In this document: one piece after another, positions 51,120 to 60,367 of the stretch
Layout: the number at the start of each line of letters is the position of its first letter
Position numbering within the stretch: position 1 is the stretch's first letter
Source of the DNA: Halomonas cupida
GTDB taxonomy: Bacteria > Pseudomonadota > Gammaproteobacteria > Pseudomonadales > Halomonadaceae
Assembly: GCF_900142755.1 (NCBI RefSeq)
Contig: NZ_FRCA01000010.1
Location: 124,001-188,000 of the forward strand
Reading direction: 5' to 3'
Length of the DNA: 64,000 nucleotides
Program-made: the position numbers and the translations under genes
Notes under the pieces: generated by a model
Seen by the model: only the letters and a program-made list of their open reading frames with translations
Database searches by the model: none
What the model was told of the DNA's origin: nothing

Positions 51120-51629
51120 TCAGAGGCCCAGTGCCTGGCGGCGCTCGGCGAGGCGGTCGGTACCATTGACGCGGAACACATAGCCCGGCAGGTCGATCTC
51201 GATCTTTTCCTGACCGTTGATGGTCAGCTTGTAGTAGCTGCAGGTGGTGGTGACGGTTTTCTGGTTGTTGTCACCCTTGCTGGCCTCACCCATGGCGATG
51301 GTCTTGTGACGACCGCGCACGACAATCTCGACAGGGATGACCTGGCCATCCTCATCGGATTCATACGAGCCCACGAAACGCAGCATCGCGGCATCATGGA
51401 TGGGAGAACCGAAGGTGTCGTAGACCTCGGCGAGCATGCCACCAGCAGTCCACTCGAACTCGATCATCTCCTGACCGAGATCGACCTCGACCGGTCCATC
51501 CATGCCACCGCCTTCGTACTCGGACATACGGCGCGACAGCTCGGGCAGGGTGAGTGTCGGGATCTTGCCCTGCCAGTTGTGGCCGTCACCGAACAGGTTG
51601 AAGTCTTTCAGGATGTGAGGAAGTGCCAT
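51120..51629 (-). CDS. FII: Major tail tube protein gpFII
   Basis: A 169-residue tail tube protein: MALPHILKDFNLFGDGHNWQGKIPTLTLP start, EFEWTAGGMLAEVYDTFGS and VRGRHKTIAMGEASKGDNNQKTVTTT near the C-terminus, all typical of P2 gpFII. It follows FI by 20 bases. Confidence 0.94.
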   Translation of the reverse strand: MALPHILKDFNLFGDGHNWQGKIPTLTLPELSRRMSEYEGGGMDGPVEVDLGQEMIEFEWTAGGMLAEVYDTFGSPIHDAAMLRFVGSYESDEDGQVIPVEIVVRGRHKTIAMGEASKGDNNQKTVTTTCSYYKLTINGQEKIEIDLPGYVFRVNGTDRLAERRQALGL

Positions 51630-51648
51630 CGTTCAGTCTCCTTGGGGC

Positions 51649-53163
51649 TCAGGCGGCGGCGACGCGGTCGGCAAAGTCCAGCAGATAGCGATCGGTGATG
51701 CGCTGCTGGAACATCAGGTTTTCGAGGGGTGGCACCGGGGTGTAGTCGTAGTCGATATAGAGCTTGCCGGCCTTCAGCACCTCGGGGCTGTTGAGTTCCG
51801 GATCGAACCAGGCGACACCGCCGAGGATGTAGCCACGACGGGTGAGCTCACGGAACTTGGCGTTGATGCCTTCGACGATGTCCTTGACCAGTGACGGGTG
51901 CATCGGCAAGTCGACCGCCCAGAGGTGTGCCTCGGCGATGGTGTCGGCCAGCACCTGCGCGGTGCGGGTGTAGTTCTCGAAAGCGAACAGTGGATCGATA
52001 GTGCAGGTGCGAGAGCCCCAGAAGCGGAATCCACCGCGGTTGATCAGGGTGGTGACTTCGTGGCTGTTCAGGTAACCCGCATCGGTGGCCGGATCCTGCA
52101 GATCCCAGAACACGTCGGCAGAGATTCCGGTGACACCATTGACCGGCTGGTTGGACAAGGTCTTGTGCCAGCCAATCTCGTTGTCCAGCTTCGCACGCAT
52201 GCCGAGGGCGCGAGCCACAGCAGACAGGTTGCGCGTGCTGCTGGTGGCCGTGTCCCAACCGGTGAAGTCCGGCCAGATCACCATGACTTCGCGAGCCCCG
52301 AAGTTCTCGCGGTACATGGCAGCTTCTTCCTTGGTCGAACTGTCACCGGCACTGGCGTAGACAAAGGCGCGCAGCTTCTGGGCAATGCCGATCAGCTCGC
52401 TGACCACATCGGCATCATCCAGCTCAGGCACACCGAGGATGCGAGGTTTGACCCCGAATCGTTGCTCGGCCGCGAGCAACGCCTGCATGCCGGTTTTCTT
52501 GCCGCTGGCATCGGTACCGCCAATGACATTGGTCTTGGTGTCATCGGCATTGGCGCCATCCGCGACGCGCACCACGATCACCATGGCTTTTGTCTGATCC
52601 GCGATGGCGTCCAACGCACGGGCCAGCGTACCTTCGTTACCGGCTTTGCCAGCGGCGCCACGCGGGTCGGTGATGAGGACCGGAGTATCAAGGGGAAACA
52701 GCTCGTCCTCACCACCAGTAAGGCTGGAGAAGGAGGCAGCCGTCACCACACCAGCTCCAGTAGATCCGCTGGTGACCATCGCCGTGACCAGAGCACGGGC
52801 TTCCGGCGCGGCATTGATGGCATCCGCTACTTCACTTGCGGTACTGATCACTAACCCTTCGACATCGGTAGCAAGGCTGACGCTGATGTCATATCCAGCA
52901 ACAGTGATATCGAGTTCGGACGAGGCGGTACCAGGGTCGTTGTAACGCACGCGAATGTTATTGCCACTGGTGCCGGCTTCCGCTGCGGTGTAAGTGATAC
53001 TGGTGTTTGATGCGGCGTTGGACAGTGTCATGGACGCTGACACGCCTGGCGCTGAGTTCGGGGCTGTCGCCACCATGCCGATCACCGAAGTGGATACGGT
53101 GCGGATCGGTCGGGTACCTTCGTTGATCTCGACGACGCGGACGCCGTGATGGTAATCGCTCAT
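51649..53163 (-). CDS. FI: Tail sheath protein gpFI with inserted domain
   Basis: A 504-residue contractile sheath protein: [31 protein letters not shown] at the N-terminus, [29 protein letters not shown] and GFRFWGSRT near the C-terminal conserved domain, DFADRVAAA at the end. P2 FI is about 396 residues. The excess is a beta-rich insert (about residues 40-150, [20 protein letters not shown]) that probably decorates the sheath exterior. First gene of the FI-FII-E-T-U-D operon. Confidence 0.93.
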   Translation of the reverse strand: MSDYHHGVRVVEINEGTRPIRTVSTSVIGMVATAPNSAPGVSASMTLSNAASNTSITYTAAEAGTSGNNIRVRYNDPGTASSELDITVAGYDISVSLATDVEGLVISTASEVADAINAAPEARALVTAMVTSGSTGAGVVTAASFSSLTGGEDELFPLDTPVLITDPRGAAGKAGNEGTLARALDAIADQTKAMVIVVRVADGANADDTKTNVIGGTDASGKKTGMQALLAAEQRFGVKPRILGVPELDDADVVSELIGIAQKLRAFVYASAGDSSTKEEAAMYRENFGAREVMVIWPDFTGWDTATSSTRNLSAVARALGMRAKLDNEIGWHKTLSNQPVNGVTGISADVFWDLQDPATDAGYLNSHEVTTLINRGGFRFWGSRTCTIDPLFAFENYTRTAQVLADTIAEAHLWAVDLPMHPSLVKDIVEGINAKFRELTRRGYILGGVAWFDPELNSPEVLKAGKLYIDYDYTPVPPLENLMFQQRITDRYLLDFADRVAAA

Positions 53164-53252
53164 GAATTTTGGCTCCTGCAGGGCGTAGAACTGGCGATAG
53201 CATGCGTGGGGACATGCTTGCCCATTCGGCGACAGGGGGGCGAGCGATGGCG

Positions 53253-53275
53253 GTTGTAGATCGGCGATTTACAAC
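53253..53275. promoter_or_regulatory. Ogr-type late operator upstream of FI operon
   Basis: GTTGTA-N11-TACAAC, 23 bp, with inner ATCG/CGAT pairs, centred 101 bp before the FI start. It contains TGT-N13-ACA (P2 Ogr sites are TGT-N12-ACA). Its reverse complement closely matches the site upstream of V. No gene lies in 53164-53338 apart from this control region. Confidence 0.65.
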
Positions 53276-53338
53276 GGGTGGCAGGAGTTGAATCAAAACA
53301 GCCCGCCGGATGGCGGGCTGGGAGGAGAGCAGGATGGG

Positions 53339-53920
53339 TTACCAGGTAATGGCTTCGATGGCATTCCGGTCTTCGGTCGCCAACGCTGCGTCGATGGCAT
53401 TCTTGAGAGTCCAGCTTTTATTCAACAGCGCTCTGTAATGGCCCAAAGCGGAGTCCGTCAAGGCGATCATCTCGGCGGGCTTCATCGGGTACTGGATGTT
53501 AGACATTGCGCGAAACTCCTGAGTAGCGTCAGTGACACCTGCCGCTTGGAGATCCCGTGCTTCAATGGCCAGCCCGAGCAGGTTCTGTCGATCTGCAGTG
53601 AGTATCTGCACCACATCGTCTTTTCCATTGGGCATGGTGCAGGGCATGCCCTTCGCCAGTTCGGCCTCCAAGTCAGCCTCGACCTCGGCGCGCTTGGCCA
53701 TGGCGAGCTCTTCCAGTGGCACGGGATCTTCTGGAACCCAGACGGGGTGCCCGTTCTCATCACCACTACGCCGATGCCCTGCCGGAGGCTGGCCAATGCT
53801 GTAGACCTGCCATTCCTCATCGGTAACCGCGACAGCATCTTCCGGCCAGGAGCCGGCGACCCGATAGGCTTCCTGCAGTTCGTCGGGATAGAAGGTGTTT
53901 GTGCTTGAGCTGTAATGCAT
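53339..53920 (-). CDS. Tail fibre assembly protein (gpG position)
   Basis: A 193-residue protein with MHYSSSTNTFYPDELQEAY at the start and TDEEWQVYSIGQPPAGHRR, typical of tail fibre assembly chaperones, and a C-terminal DUF4376-like helical part (LLNKSWTLKNAIDAALATEDRNAIEAITW). It lies 10 bases after the fibre gene and should help the fibre fold. The ATG was chosen over a longer frame that overlaps the fibre gene. Confidence 0.82.
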   Translation of the reverse strand: MHYSSSTNTFYPDELQEAYRVAGSWPEDAVAVTDEEWQVYSIGQPPAGHRRSGDENGHPVWVPEDPVPLEELAMAKRAEVEADLEAELAKGMPCTMPNGKDDVVQILTADRQNLLGLAIEARDLQAAGVTDATQEFRAMSNIQYPMKPAEMIALTDSALGHYRALLNKSWTLKNAIDAALATEDRNAIEAITW

Positions 53921-53930
53921 GATGGTGTCC

Positions 53931-56372
53931 TCAGTTGCCGATGGCGATCCAGTCAGCGACATGCCCACCGCTGGCATGCAGACGCGAAGTGAACCCGGAG
54001 GCTGAGTGACCAAAAGCACTGTAATAGTTCGCCTGAGTGCCTCGGTGGGTGATAAGTACCGAACGCACATTCCTGGGGAAACGGATCGGGAAAGTGACAT
54101 CAACGTCCTGGATGCTACCTTTATCGATCACCCCCCATTGTAGAATCAGGCCACCAGGCAGGATCTGGTACCCATTATTGGCCAACGACTGATTACCACC
54201 GGTGAAGAACCTGGTGATGTCAACGTCCGATACAAGCGACCAGGGAATATCGCCGACATTGATGCGGCCAGTGGCCATGTCTACTGAAAACCGAGTTACA
54301 CCGTTTCCGTCTTTTAACCTGAATATGGCGCCTTTTGTTCGGACAGCCTGGAACTCGACCTGAGAGAGGTCGTTGTTACCTGAACCAAAGTAGGCTCGCC
54401 TGTTTCCATTGTTGTCATAGATCGGTTTGTCGGCACGAAACTCAAGCGAAAGTGTGCGATCACTGCCAAGATTTCCGCCTCCAGTAAGGTGATCTCCGGT
54501 CTTTATAGCTCGACTATCGGGGACATACTCCGACCATGAGGTCCAGTTACCAGATGAATTTCGCGCTCGCTGTAGAAGTCGGCCTGTTGTGTAGCCCAGT
54601 AACAACTGCGTAGCTGCGCTGCTGGCTCCCTCATCGGCCCAACAGACATGTAGAAGTATCGATCCAGACCCGATGCCGGAAGGAACATTCAGCGTGCTGC
54701 CTTCAATGCGGTAGAGACCCGTTTCATCGATGTAGTTGATGTTGCCAACAGTGAAGGGTCGCCCCGTGCCGGTTACTGCCAGGGCGCGAGCCCATTCGTG
54801 GTATTCACCACCGGTGCGGCTCCGGAAGAACAGCCGGTTGGAGAATTGCGGATATCGACTGAGGAACAGTTGCATCCCGGTATGGCCGATCTGGCGGTGT
54901 AGCAAGGTACCGGAATCTGCTTCCGTCATATGTCCGTTGGGACGTCCACCAACAACATCATGGGCATAGTAGATTCCGGATGGCACCTCGAGGGCATTGA
55001 ATGAGGTCTTCCCCCAACCACCAGTCATCGGATCCGTGTAGCTAGAAAACGCGGTGCCCCAGCCATATTGTCCCGGCTGGGTATATCGGTCATCGTGATC
55101 ACCGCTTGTGCGGTGATTGTTCATTGCCGCTGCTGCAAGCAATGTTGTGGTACTGCTGCTGGTACGACTGGAGGTCGTGTCGATAAAATGAGTGTGAGTC
55201 CAGCCACTCGCGTCGTTTTTGGTGCCACCGTTGAGTGAACTAGGTCTACCCATCCTGATCGTGCGATCAGCGGTGAGGTCTCCACCACCAGTGAGGCCAT
55301 CGCCTGCCGTGATAGTGGTCGAGCTCGAGGCGGCCTGCTGCCAGGGCGAGAAGGTGCCGTTGTAGGATGAACGATACCAGAGCTGGCCGTTGTTCGTGCG
55401 AGCGACACCAATCTGGTGACGCACGGTGCTATCCCATGACCATTGAATCAGACCATCACCGCTGGACTGGCCTGCCCATGCATTGGCAGTGGATCCGTGG
55501 AGGCGATAGAACCCATTCGCCGGAATGCTGTTGCAGTCATCAACGGCTGGAGATCTGGTGCTACCCAGCCCGAAAAAGCCTTCATCGCTGACGATCCTCA
55601 CCAGCAGACCGATAGTGTTGTCTGTCGGGGTGGTCATCATGCCAGTGGTGGCCGTCTCGCTGAGGCCAAGGTTGTCGCGGGCTTGAGACTTGTTGACGAG
55701 ATCCGCCAGGTTCTGCTGCCGACGCAAGTAGCGGGCATCATTGGCCACCTGAGCCCGGCCTGGTGTCAGGGCTCGTGTCAGATTGCTACCCGCATTGGCC
55801 TCATCCTGTGAGGCGATCTGGATAACACCCGAGCGACTGTCTGTTGCTGTGCGACCCGCCAGAGTTTTCGGGGTGATGGCCTTGTTGGTTACGTTACCGG
55901 CGTTAACCTCAGCCTGATCCGCGAAGCGCACCACTCCGGCGACGGACTCACTGGCGGGTGGATTGCTGAAACTGATGTCTCCAAAAGTCAGGCTGGACGC
56001 ATCGAGGTCAGCGAGGATGACGTCGATGGTGAGCAGCAGGGTCGAAGGGCTTGCCTTCTCTATGATCGGGTCAGTCTGTGCATAGACGGCGAACAGGGTG
56101 CCGTGCTCCGTGATCAACCCGAACTCCCGGACGGTGTAGGTATCGCTACCCTCATCCTTCGCGGTCACACTGATGGTGTCATCCGCGACGACTTCTCCCG
56201 CGATGCTGGAGACACGCTTTACCTCGCTCTGCAACGCGGCTTGTGAGGGATCCGGAGTATATCCGGCGGCGCCCAGTGCAATGTGGGTGATGGTAACGGG
56301 AGCGGTTCCGGTGTTCTCGGCATTCGTGATCTCGGCACGGCCGGCATCGGTGATGGTGATCTTCAGTGCCAT
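53931..56372 (-). CDS. H: Tail fibre protein gpH
   Basis: An 813-residue side tail fibre. The N-terminal attachment domain is of P2 gpH type (MALKITITDAGRAEITNA, ITHIALGAAGYTPDPSQ), followed by an AGVVRFADQAEVNAGN/GVIQIASQDEANAGS repeat pair, a long low-complexity shaft with two ITAGDGLTGGGDLTADRT-like repeats, and a receptor-binding tip with NNGYQILPGGLILQWG and a beta-rich end. The tip determines host range and is the least conserved part. Confidence 0.9.
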   Translation of the reverse strand: MALKITITDAGRAEITNAENTGTAPVTITHIALGAAGYTPDPSQAALQSEVKRVSSIAGEVVADDTISVTAKDEGSDTYTVREFGLITEHGTLFAVYAQTDPIIEKASPSTLLLTIDVILADLDASSLTFGDISFSNPPASESVAGVVRFADQAEVNAGNVTNKAITPKTLAGRTATDSRSGVIQIASQDEANAGSNLTRALTPGRAQVANDARYLRRQQNLADLVNKSQARDNLGLSETATTGMMTTPTDNTIGLLVRIVSDEGFFGLGSTRSPAVDDCNSIPANGFYRLHGSTANAWAGQSSGDGLIQWSWDSTVRHQIGVARTNNGQLWYRSSYNGTFSPWQQAASSSTTITAGDGLTGGGDLTADRTIRMGRPSSLNGGTKNDASGWTHTHFIDTTSSRTSSSTTTLLAAAAMNNHRTSGDHDDRYTQPGQYGWGTAFSSYTDPMTGGWGKTSFNALEVPSGIYYAHDVVGGRPNGHMTEADSGTLLHRQIGHTGMQLFLSRYPQFSNRLFFRSRTGGEYHEWARALAVTGTGRPFTVGNINYIDETGLYRIEGSTLNVPSGIGSGSILLHVCWADEGASSAATQLLLGYTTGRLLQRARNSSGNWTSWSEYVPDSRAIKTGDHLTGGGNLGSDRTLSLEFRADKPIYDNNGNRRAYFGSGNNDLSQVEFQAVRTKGAIFRLKDGNGVTRFSVDMATGRINVGDIPWSLVSDVDITRFFTGGNQSLANNGYQILPGGLILQWGVIDKGSIQDVDVTFPIRFPRNVRSVLITHRGTQANYYSAFGHSASGFTSRLHASGGHVADWIAIGN

Positions 56373-56373
56373 G

Positions 56374-56910
56374 TCATTCCTCGGTCTGAATACGGCGATA
56401 GATGACGGGACGAGCCGCGCCGTAGAGGCCGATGCCTCCCTCGGCGGAAACGCCAGCGATCAAGGTGAAGTGGCTGCGAACTGGCTTTACTCGAGTGACT
56501 TCCTGGACGATGTCTTCCTGCAGCTCAGCGCTGTTGGTCTCACCGCGCACGGTGAGCACCAGTTCAAAGGTGTGTGGTATGCCGCGAGGGATGGTTTGCC
56601 ACCATTCCCGGATGGCCACTCCGGCGCCGAACGATTCGACCACCCGGCGAACGGACTGGACCGTGCCTCGGCGACGATGGATCTCGGCAGCCTGCCGGAT
56701 GCGTTCGCGCTTGATGGCTTCGCTCCAGTAGGGCTTCCATGCATCCAGTCCCATGGTCCATGCCAGCCAGGGGAGCAGCTCCACCGGACAGGTATCTGGA
56801 TTCCATAGGGGACGCAGTGAGGTGGGGACATCCGAGATACGTGCCATGGTGTCGGCCATGGCACGTTCATGGCCCGTGGCATTCGGTGGCAGCAGACTGC
56901 GATCACTCAT
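56374..56910 (-). CDS. I: Baseplate/tail formation protein gpI
   Basis: A 178-residue P2 gpI family protein with LRPLWNPDTCPVELLPWLAWTMGLDAWKPYW, then the RERIRQAAEIHRRRGTVQSVRRV segment, diagnostic of the family. The ATG (MSDRSLLPP) overlaps J by 8 bases. Confidence 0.92.
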   Translation of the reverse strand: MSDRSLLPPNATGHERAMADTMARISDVPTSLRPLWNPDTCPVELLPWLAWTMGLDAWKPYWSEAIKRERIRQAAEIHRRRGTVQSVRRVVESFGAGVAIREWWQTIPRGIPHTFELVLTVRGETNSAELQEDIVQEVTRVKPVRSHFTLIAGVSAEGGIGLYGAARPVIYRRIQTEE

Positions 56911-57793
56911 CGACACCCCCATTGGTCAACGCAATGGCGGTGCAGTGGCTGGCCTGTTGGTCATTCACGACGATGGTGCTGATGGGGCTGGCCAGTTCGA
57001 CTCGCTGGACGCCGCTGCGATGCAGAGCGGCATAGATGCCCGAAAGGGTGACATCGCGTCCCAGCCGGTGCTGCTCGGTCGCATACGCCTCTGCGACTTT
57101 CTCCGCCTCTTCCATCACGACCTGGCTGTCAGGCCCAGGCTGAAAGTAGATGGTGGCATCGATGGTGTAGGGAAGAATCTCGGCGGCCTGCACCGTGACG
57201 TGATCCGTCAGTGGACGGACCTCCTCAGCGTTCACGGCAGCCTCGACAGCATCCAGCAATGGCTGGTCTGCGGTGCCATCCCCCTCTCGAGCAAGGACTG
57301 TCACTACGACGTCGCCGGGAGTGGGGCTGGTAGCACTGGCATCGAGTACACCACCATCGGCAGACAATGCGTGGTATCGGTACGCACCTTCTGGACCTGC
57401 AGTGCTCAACCCCTGCAGTGACAACAGGATGCGGCGGCGGAAGTCGGGGTCCTTCTCGAAACTCGGTGGCACTGGGGGGACAGCCGCCGGATCACCGGGC
57501 GAGATCTGCAACCGGTCGACATTGAACAGAGCGCCGAGGTTGTCGAGGTCATTCTTTTCGGCATAGGCGAGCATCACCGCTCTCGCCGCCTCATTGACTC
57601 GCTGTCGCACAAGCATCTCTCGATAGGCACTGACCTCCAGGATCTTGAACGCCGGGTCTGACTCAGCGGGCACATCGAACTCGGGGAAGCGTGCCTCGAG
57701 GTCCTCCAACAGTTGAGCCAGGATGTCTTCATAGTCGATCTGCTCGACTACGTCCGGAGAGGGAAGTTGTGACAGGTCGATTGGGCTGCTCAT
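56903..57793 (-). CDS. J: Baseplate wedge protein gpJ
   Basis: A 296-residue gpJ homologue: FPEFDVPAESDPAFKILEVSAYREMLVRQRVN near the N-terminus, LGALFNVDRL, DPDFRRRILLSLQGLSTAGP and a C-terminal GVQRVELASPISTIVVNDQQA. It overlaps both W and I by a few bases. Confidence 0.94.
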   Translation of the reverse strand: MSSPIDLSQLPSPDVVEQIDYEDILAQLLEDLEARFPEFDVPAESDPAFKILEVSAYREMLVRQRVNEAARAVMLAYAEKNDLDNLGALFNVDRLQISPGDPAAVPPVPPSFEKDPDFRRRILLSLQGLSTAGPEGAYRYHALSADGGVLDASATSPTPGDVVVTVLAREGDGTADQPLLDAVEAAVNAEEVRPLTDHVTVQAAEILPYTIDATIYFQPGPDSQVVMEEAEKVAEAYATEQHRLGRDVTLSGIYAALHRSGVQRVELASPISTIVVNDQQASHCTAIALTNGGVDE

Positions 57794-58125
57794 AGCGGAA
57801 TCTCTAGCGTCACCGGATCACCGACCAATGTCTGACCTTCAATCTCCAGCGTAACGGCGCCGTGCTGTTCCGTGCTGACCTGCTGTCGAACGGCGGTGAC
57901 GCGGATCCGCGGTTCCCATCGAATGATGGCCATGACGGTGGCCGCATAGGCCTGCAGCAGGGTGGTGCCATTGAGCGGGGCATCGATCAGCTCGGGCAGC
58001 AGAGACCCATAGTCTCGACGCATGACACGCGAGCCGATGGGCGTGGTGAGGATGTCACTCACGCTTTGTCGAATGTGCTCGAGGCCATCCAGTTCCTTCC
58101 CGGTGGTGGCGTTCATTCCGGCCAT
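57790..58125 (-). CDS. W: Baseplate wedge protein gpW (gp25-like)
   Basis: A 111-residue gp25/gpW-like protein with EHIRQSVSDILTTPIGSRVMRRDYGSLLPELID and an EPRIRVTAVR segment. Overlaps J by ATGA. Confidence 0.93.
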   Translation of the reverse strand: MAGMNATTGKELDGLEHIRQSVSDILTTPIGSRVMRRDYGSLLPELIDAPLNGTTLLQAYAATVMAIIRWEPRIRVTAVRQQVSTEQHGAVTLEIEGQTLVGDPVTLEIPL

Positions 58126-58128
58126 GGG

Positions 58129-58419
58129 TCAGCCCCCTGCATGGACATTGCTGCTGCCGGTTGCGACAGAAGACCCGCAATTGACGGGATCTCCGATACG
58201 ACCGAGCTGTTTGCCGTTGACGAACACACTGCCCGACCCGGATGCCAGAGCACCGCCGTGACAGGTGGGCTGGTCGTTGCAATGAGTGGCCCAGCCATCA
58301 CCCTGCCGGTGAGCGGCCTTGCCGTTGACGTAGACGTTGCTACTGCCGCCTGTGCTGTTGCGTGGCGGGAAACTGCCATGTCCGGTACAGGTGTCGCCCT
58401 TGCGTGTAATCGCTGGCAT
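58129..58419 (-). CDS. PAAR-domain spike tip protein
   Basis: A 96-residue PAAR protein: MPAITRKGDTCTGHGSFPPR then VNGKAAHRQGDGWATH and QPTCHGGALASGSGSVFVNGKQLGRIGDPVNCG, with the PAAR-type repeated VxVNGK elements and Cys/His metal ligands. It should sharpen the tail spike by capping the trimeric gpV. P2 itself has no separate PAAR protein at this place. Confidence 0.88.
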   Translation of the reverse strand: MPAITRKGDTCTGHGSFPPRNSTGGSSNVYVNGKAAHRQGDGWATHCNDQPTCHGGALASGSGSVFVNGKQLGRIGDPVNCGSSVATGSSNVHAGG

Positions 58420-58427
58420 GGGTGTCC

Positions 58428-58904
58428 TCAGTTCAGGTCGATGCGTGAGCCATTCAGCCGAATGCCGCCGGCGTCCATCTCCAGGGTGCTGCCGTTGGTG
58501 GAAAGCAGAATGCGAGAGCGGTCCATGGTGATGCTGCTCGGCCCGGTGACGGCATGCAGCCGATTGGCTGCGTGGTCGTATTCGAAGCTGGCACCATCCG
58601 GCATAACGGCATGGAAGAGGTCGGGGCTGTTACTGGGCGCCGGGTGTTGAGTCCGGAATAGCCCTGTCAGCACTACGGCGGCGGCAAGATCTCCACCGGG
58701 AGACAGCACAATGACCTGCTCGTCCACTGTCGGCGGGCACCAGGTTCGCGTTGTCCCTGCCCGGCCTTCCTGCCAGATCAGCCATGTCGTGAGCAGTTCG
58801 CCGATCTTTACCCGTACTCGGGCAGCGTCATGGTCCACCTCGGTGATGGTGCCAAAGCGGATCAGGTTGTTGATCAGGCGGAGAAGTTCGGCGGTGTTGT
58901 TCAT
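58428..58904 (-). CDS. V: Baseplate spike protein gpV, short form
   Basis: A 158-residue gpV homologue: IRFGTITEVDHDAARVRVKIGELLTTWLIWQ (OB fold), WCPPTVDEQVIVLSPGGDLAAAVVLTGLF and a short beta-helix ending GGIRLNGSRIDLN. P2 gpV is 211 residues and ends in an iron-binding HxH apex, which is missing here; the next gene supplies a PAAR tip instead. The start ATG was chosen by homology. A late operator lies 46 bp upstream. Confidence 0.9.
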   Translation of the reverse strand: MNNTAELLRLINNLIRFGTITEVDHDAARVRVKIGELLTTWLIWQEGRAGTTRTWCPPTVDEQVIVLSPGGDLAAAVVLTGLFRTQHPAPSNSPDLFHAVMPDGASFEYDHAANRLHAVTGPSSITMDRSRILLSTNGSTLEMDAGGIRLNGSRIDLN

Positions 58905-58948
58905 GCGAGGATGTTCCCCCGCCGTTCGCTGAGCACTCCAGCGATGGA

Positions 58949-58973
58949 CGTTGTAAAAGGCCGATCTACAACG
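58949..58973. promoter_or_regulatory. Ogr-type late operator upstream of the V operon
   Basis: CGTTGTA-N11-TACAACG, a dyad containing TGT-N13-ACA, close in sequence (GCCGATCTACAA half) to the site before FI. It overlaps the last bases of gene S, as expected for the P2 V promoter region. Confidence 0.65.
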
Positions 58974-59427
58974 TGAGGTGGTCGATGACCATATCCCGGA
59001 TGAAGCGCTGGTCCTCCTCGCTATATCCGAGTAGCTCGCGCTGGGGGTAGTCGTAGGATGGTCCACCAGACTGAACGCGAGCCCGTAATCCCTTCTGGTG
59101 AACCTGGGCGATGCGTGCCACCCGCCCCATGAAGCTGACCTCGGCACTATTGGGGGCTGCCCTGGTTCGCATGTACTTGGCCTGGCGGATCTTCATGAAC
59201 ATCGGCTGCCGACGGACAAAGCCAGCCTGGCTTCTTGGCTTGCGAGGTTCGTAGGCGCTGCCGTCGGGGTTTTGCTGGTCTGCGATTCGCTCACGCTGGC
59301 GGCGGCGCAATGCTGTGGCAATGGTGCGGGCCAGCTTGCGGCGTTCCTTCGGCGTCAGCTTTTCCAGCAGCGGCGCAACCCACTCTTCCAGACTCTGCAG
59401 GTCATCCATTCGGGGAGTCCCACTCAC
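58966..59427 (-). CDS. S: Virion morphogenesis / tail completion protein gpS
   Basis: A 153-residue gpS homologue with LTPKERRKLARTIATALRRRQRERIADQQNPDGSAY, PRKPR and a C-terminal YPQRELLGYSEEDQRFIRDMVIDHL. Overlaps gene R by 26 bases. Confidence 0.92.
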   Translation of the reverse strand: MSGTPRMDDLQSLEEWVAPLLEKLTPKERRKLARTIATALRRRQRERIADQQNPDGSAYEPRKPRSQAGFVRRQPMFMKIRQAKYMRTRAAPNSAEVSFMGRVARIAQVHQKGLRARVQSGGPSYDYPQRELLGYSEEDQRFIRDMVIDHLTL

Positions 59428-59890
59428 TGGCCAGCTGGTGGTCGGTATCGCCGGGGGACTTCACATAGAGCGCCCAGTGCTTTGCGGGACAAGCATCGAT
59501 CGGGAATTCGGGCATGCGGTGCTCGCTCTCGATTCTGCCCTCATCACAGTTGACCCTGGCCACCACGCGCTCGGTGAGGGTGACTTCAATGGCGAGATCC
59601 CATCGATCATTGGCCAGTAGCTCGGCATCAAAGCGCACGGCCTCATCGGGATCTAGATCTGGCTGATAGTGGGAGAGCCACTGCAGCAACGGGATCATCA
59701 CCACGTCAATTGAGCCGCCCAGGTCTGTGATCATGATGCGCGCCGGTACCCGATACTGGTGCGTCAGGTGTTGGCCCCGAGAGAACTGGATGGCACCGCG
59801 CTCGATGAACGTCAGCAGGCGCTCTGGTCCCTGGCGCAAGGCGGGAATGCTGGCAAGCAGGTGCTCACGTAGCGACTGCAGCTTGATCAT
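59402..59890 (-). CDS. R: Tail completion protein gpR
   Basis: A 162-residue gpR homologue: MIKLQSLREHLLASIPALRQGPERLLTFIERG, ITDLGGSIDVVMIPLLQWLSHYQPDLD. Overlaps Rz1 by 4 bases. Confidence 0.92.
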   Translation of the reverse strand: MIKLQSLREHLLASIPALRQGPERLLTFIERGAIQFSRGQHLTHQYRVPARIMITDLGGSIDVVMIPLLQWLSHYQPDLDPDEAVRFDAELLANDRWDLAIEVTLTERVVARVNCDEGRIESEHRMPEFPIDACPAKHWALYVKSPGDTDHQLASEWDSPNG

Positions 59891-60138
59891 GGGTGCTTCT
59901 CCAGTGCGTTGATGAGGCCGTTATGCCGTGTGGCACAGCGCTGATACTGGCTGGCCCAGGCAGACATGGTCAGCGCAACATCACCGCCGGTGCCGTCAGT
60001 CAGTGGTGGCAGTGCCGACGGGCAGGGGGTCAGCAGTGTCTGCTGTATCGGGGATGGTGCCGGCGGCGGCGTGGTTGAGCAGGCGGATAGCATCAGGCTC
60101 AAGGCACACACGACGGTAGACAGGTTTCTCGACCTCAC
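59887..60138 (-). CDS. Rz1-type outer-membrane spanin lipoprotein
   Basis: An 83-residue Pro-rich lipoprotein with lipobox LSAC (NLSTVVCALSLMLSACSTTPPPAPSP). It is largely nested in the +1 frame of the Rz gene, the classic Rz/Rz1 arrangement. The GTG start, 7 nt after GAGGA inside Rz, was chosen over longer frames. It spans to the inner-membrane Rz to fuse membranes at lysis. Confidence 0.82.
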   Translation of the reverse strand: MRSRNLSTVVCALSLMLSACSTTPPPAPSPIQQTLLTPCPSALPPLTDGTGGDVALTMSAWASQYQRCATRHNGLINALEKHP

Positions 60139-60367
60139 GAATGATTCCTCGATCAATGACACGTTCGCTGGCCTGCAGCTCGGCCAGCCGTTCCTCCACA
60201 CGGCGCGCGATATTCGACTCTCGTTCCATGGCGGCAGCGATGGCTGCTTCGGCGGCCTGCATGGCCGTGAGGCGCTGACTGTCCTCGAGCCAGCCGCGCG
60301 AATACCAGCCCACCGCGACACTGACGATCAGCAGTCCTGTGCCGATGGCGAGCTGCACGCGGGTCAT
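59996..60367 (-). CDS. Rz-type inner-membrane spanin
   Basis: A 123-residue protein with an N-terminal signal-anchor (LAIGTGLLIVSVAVGWYSRG) and a periplasmic coiled coil (AAEAAIAAAMERESNIARRVEERLAELQASERVI). Completes the lysis cassette with the holins, the amidase and Rz1. Overlaps the amidase gene by ATGA. Confidence 0.85.
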   Translation of the reverse strand: MTRVQLAIGTGLLIVSVAVGWYSRGWLEDSQRLTAMQAAEAAIAAAMERESNIARRVEERLAELQASERVIDRGIIREVEKPVYRRVCLEPDAIRLLNHAAAGTIPDTADTADPLPVGTATTD

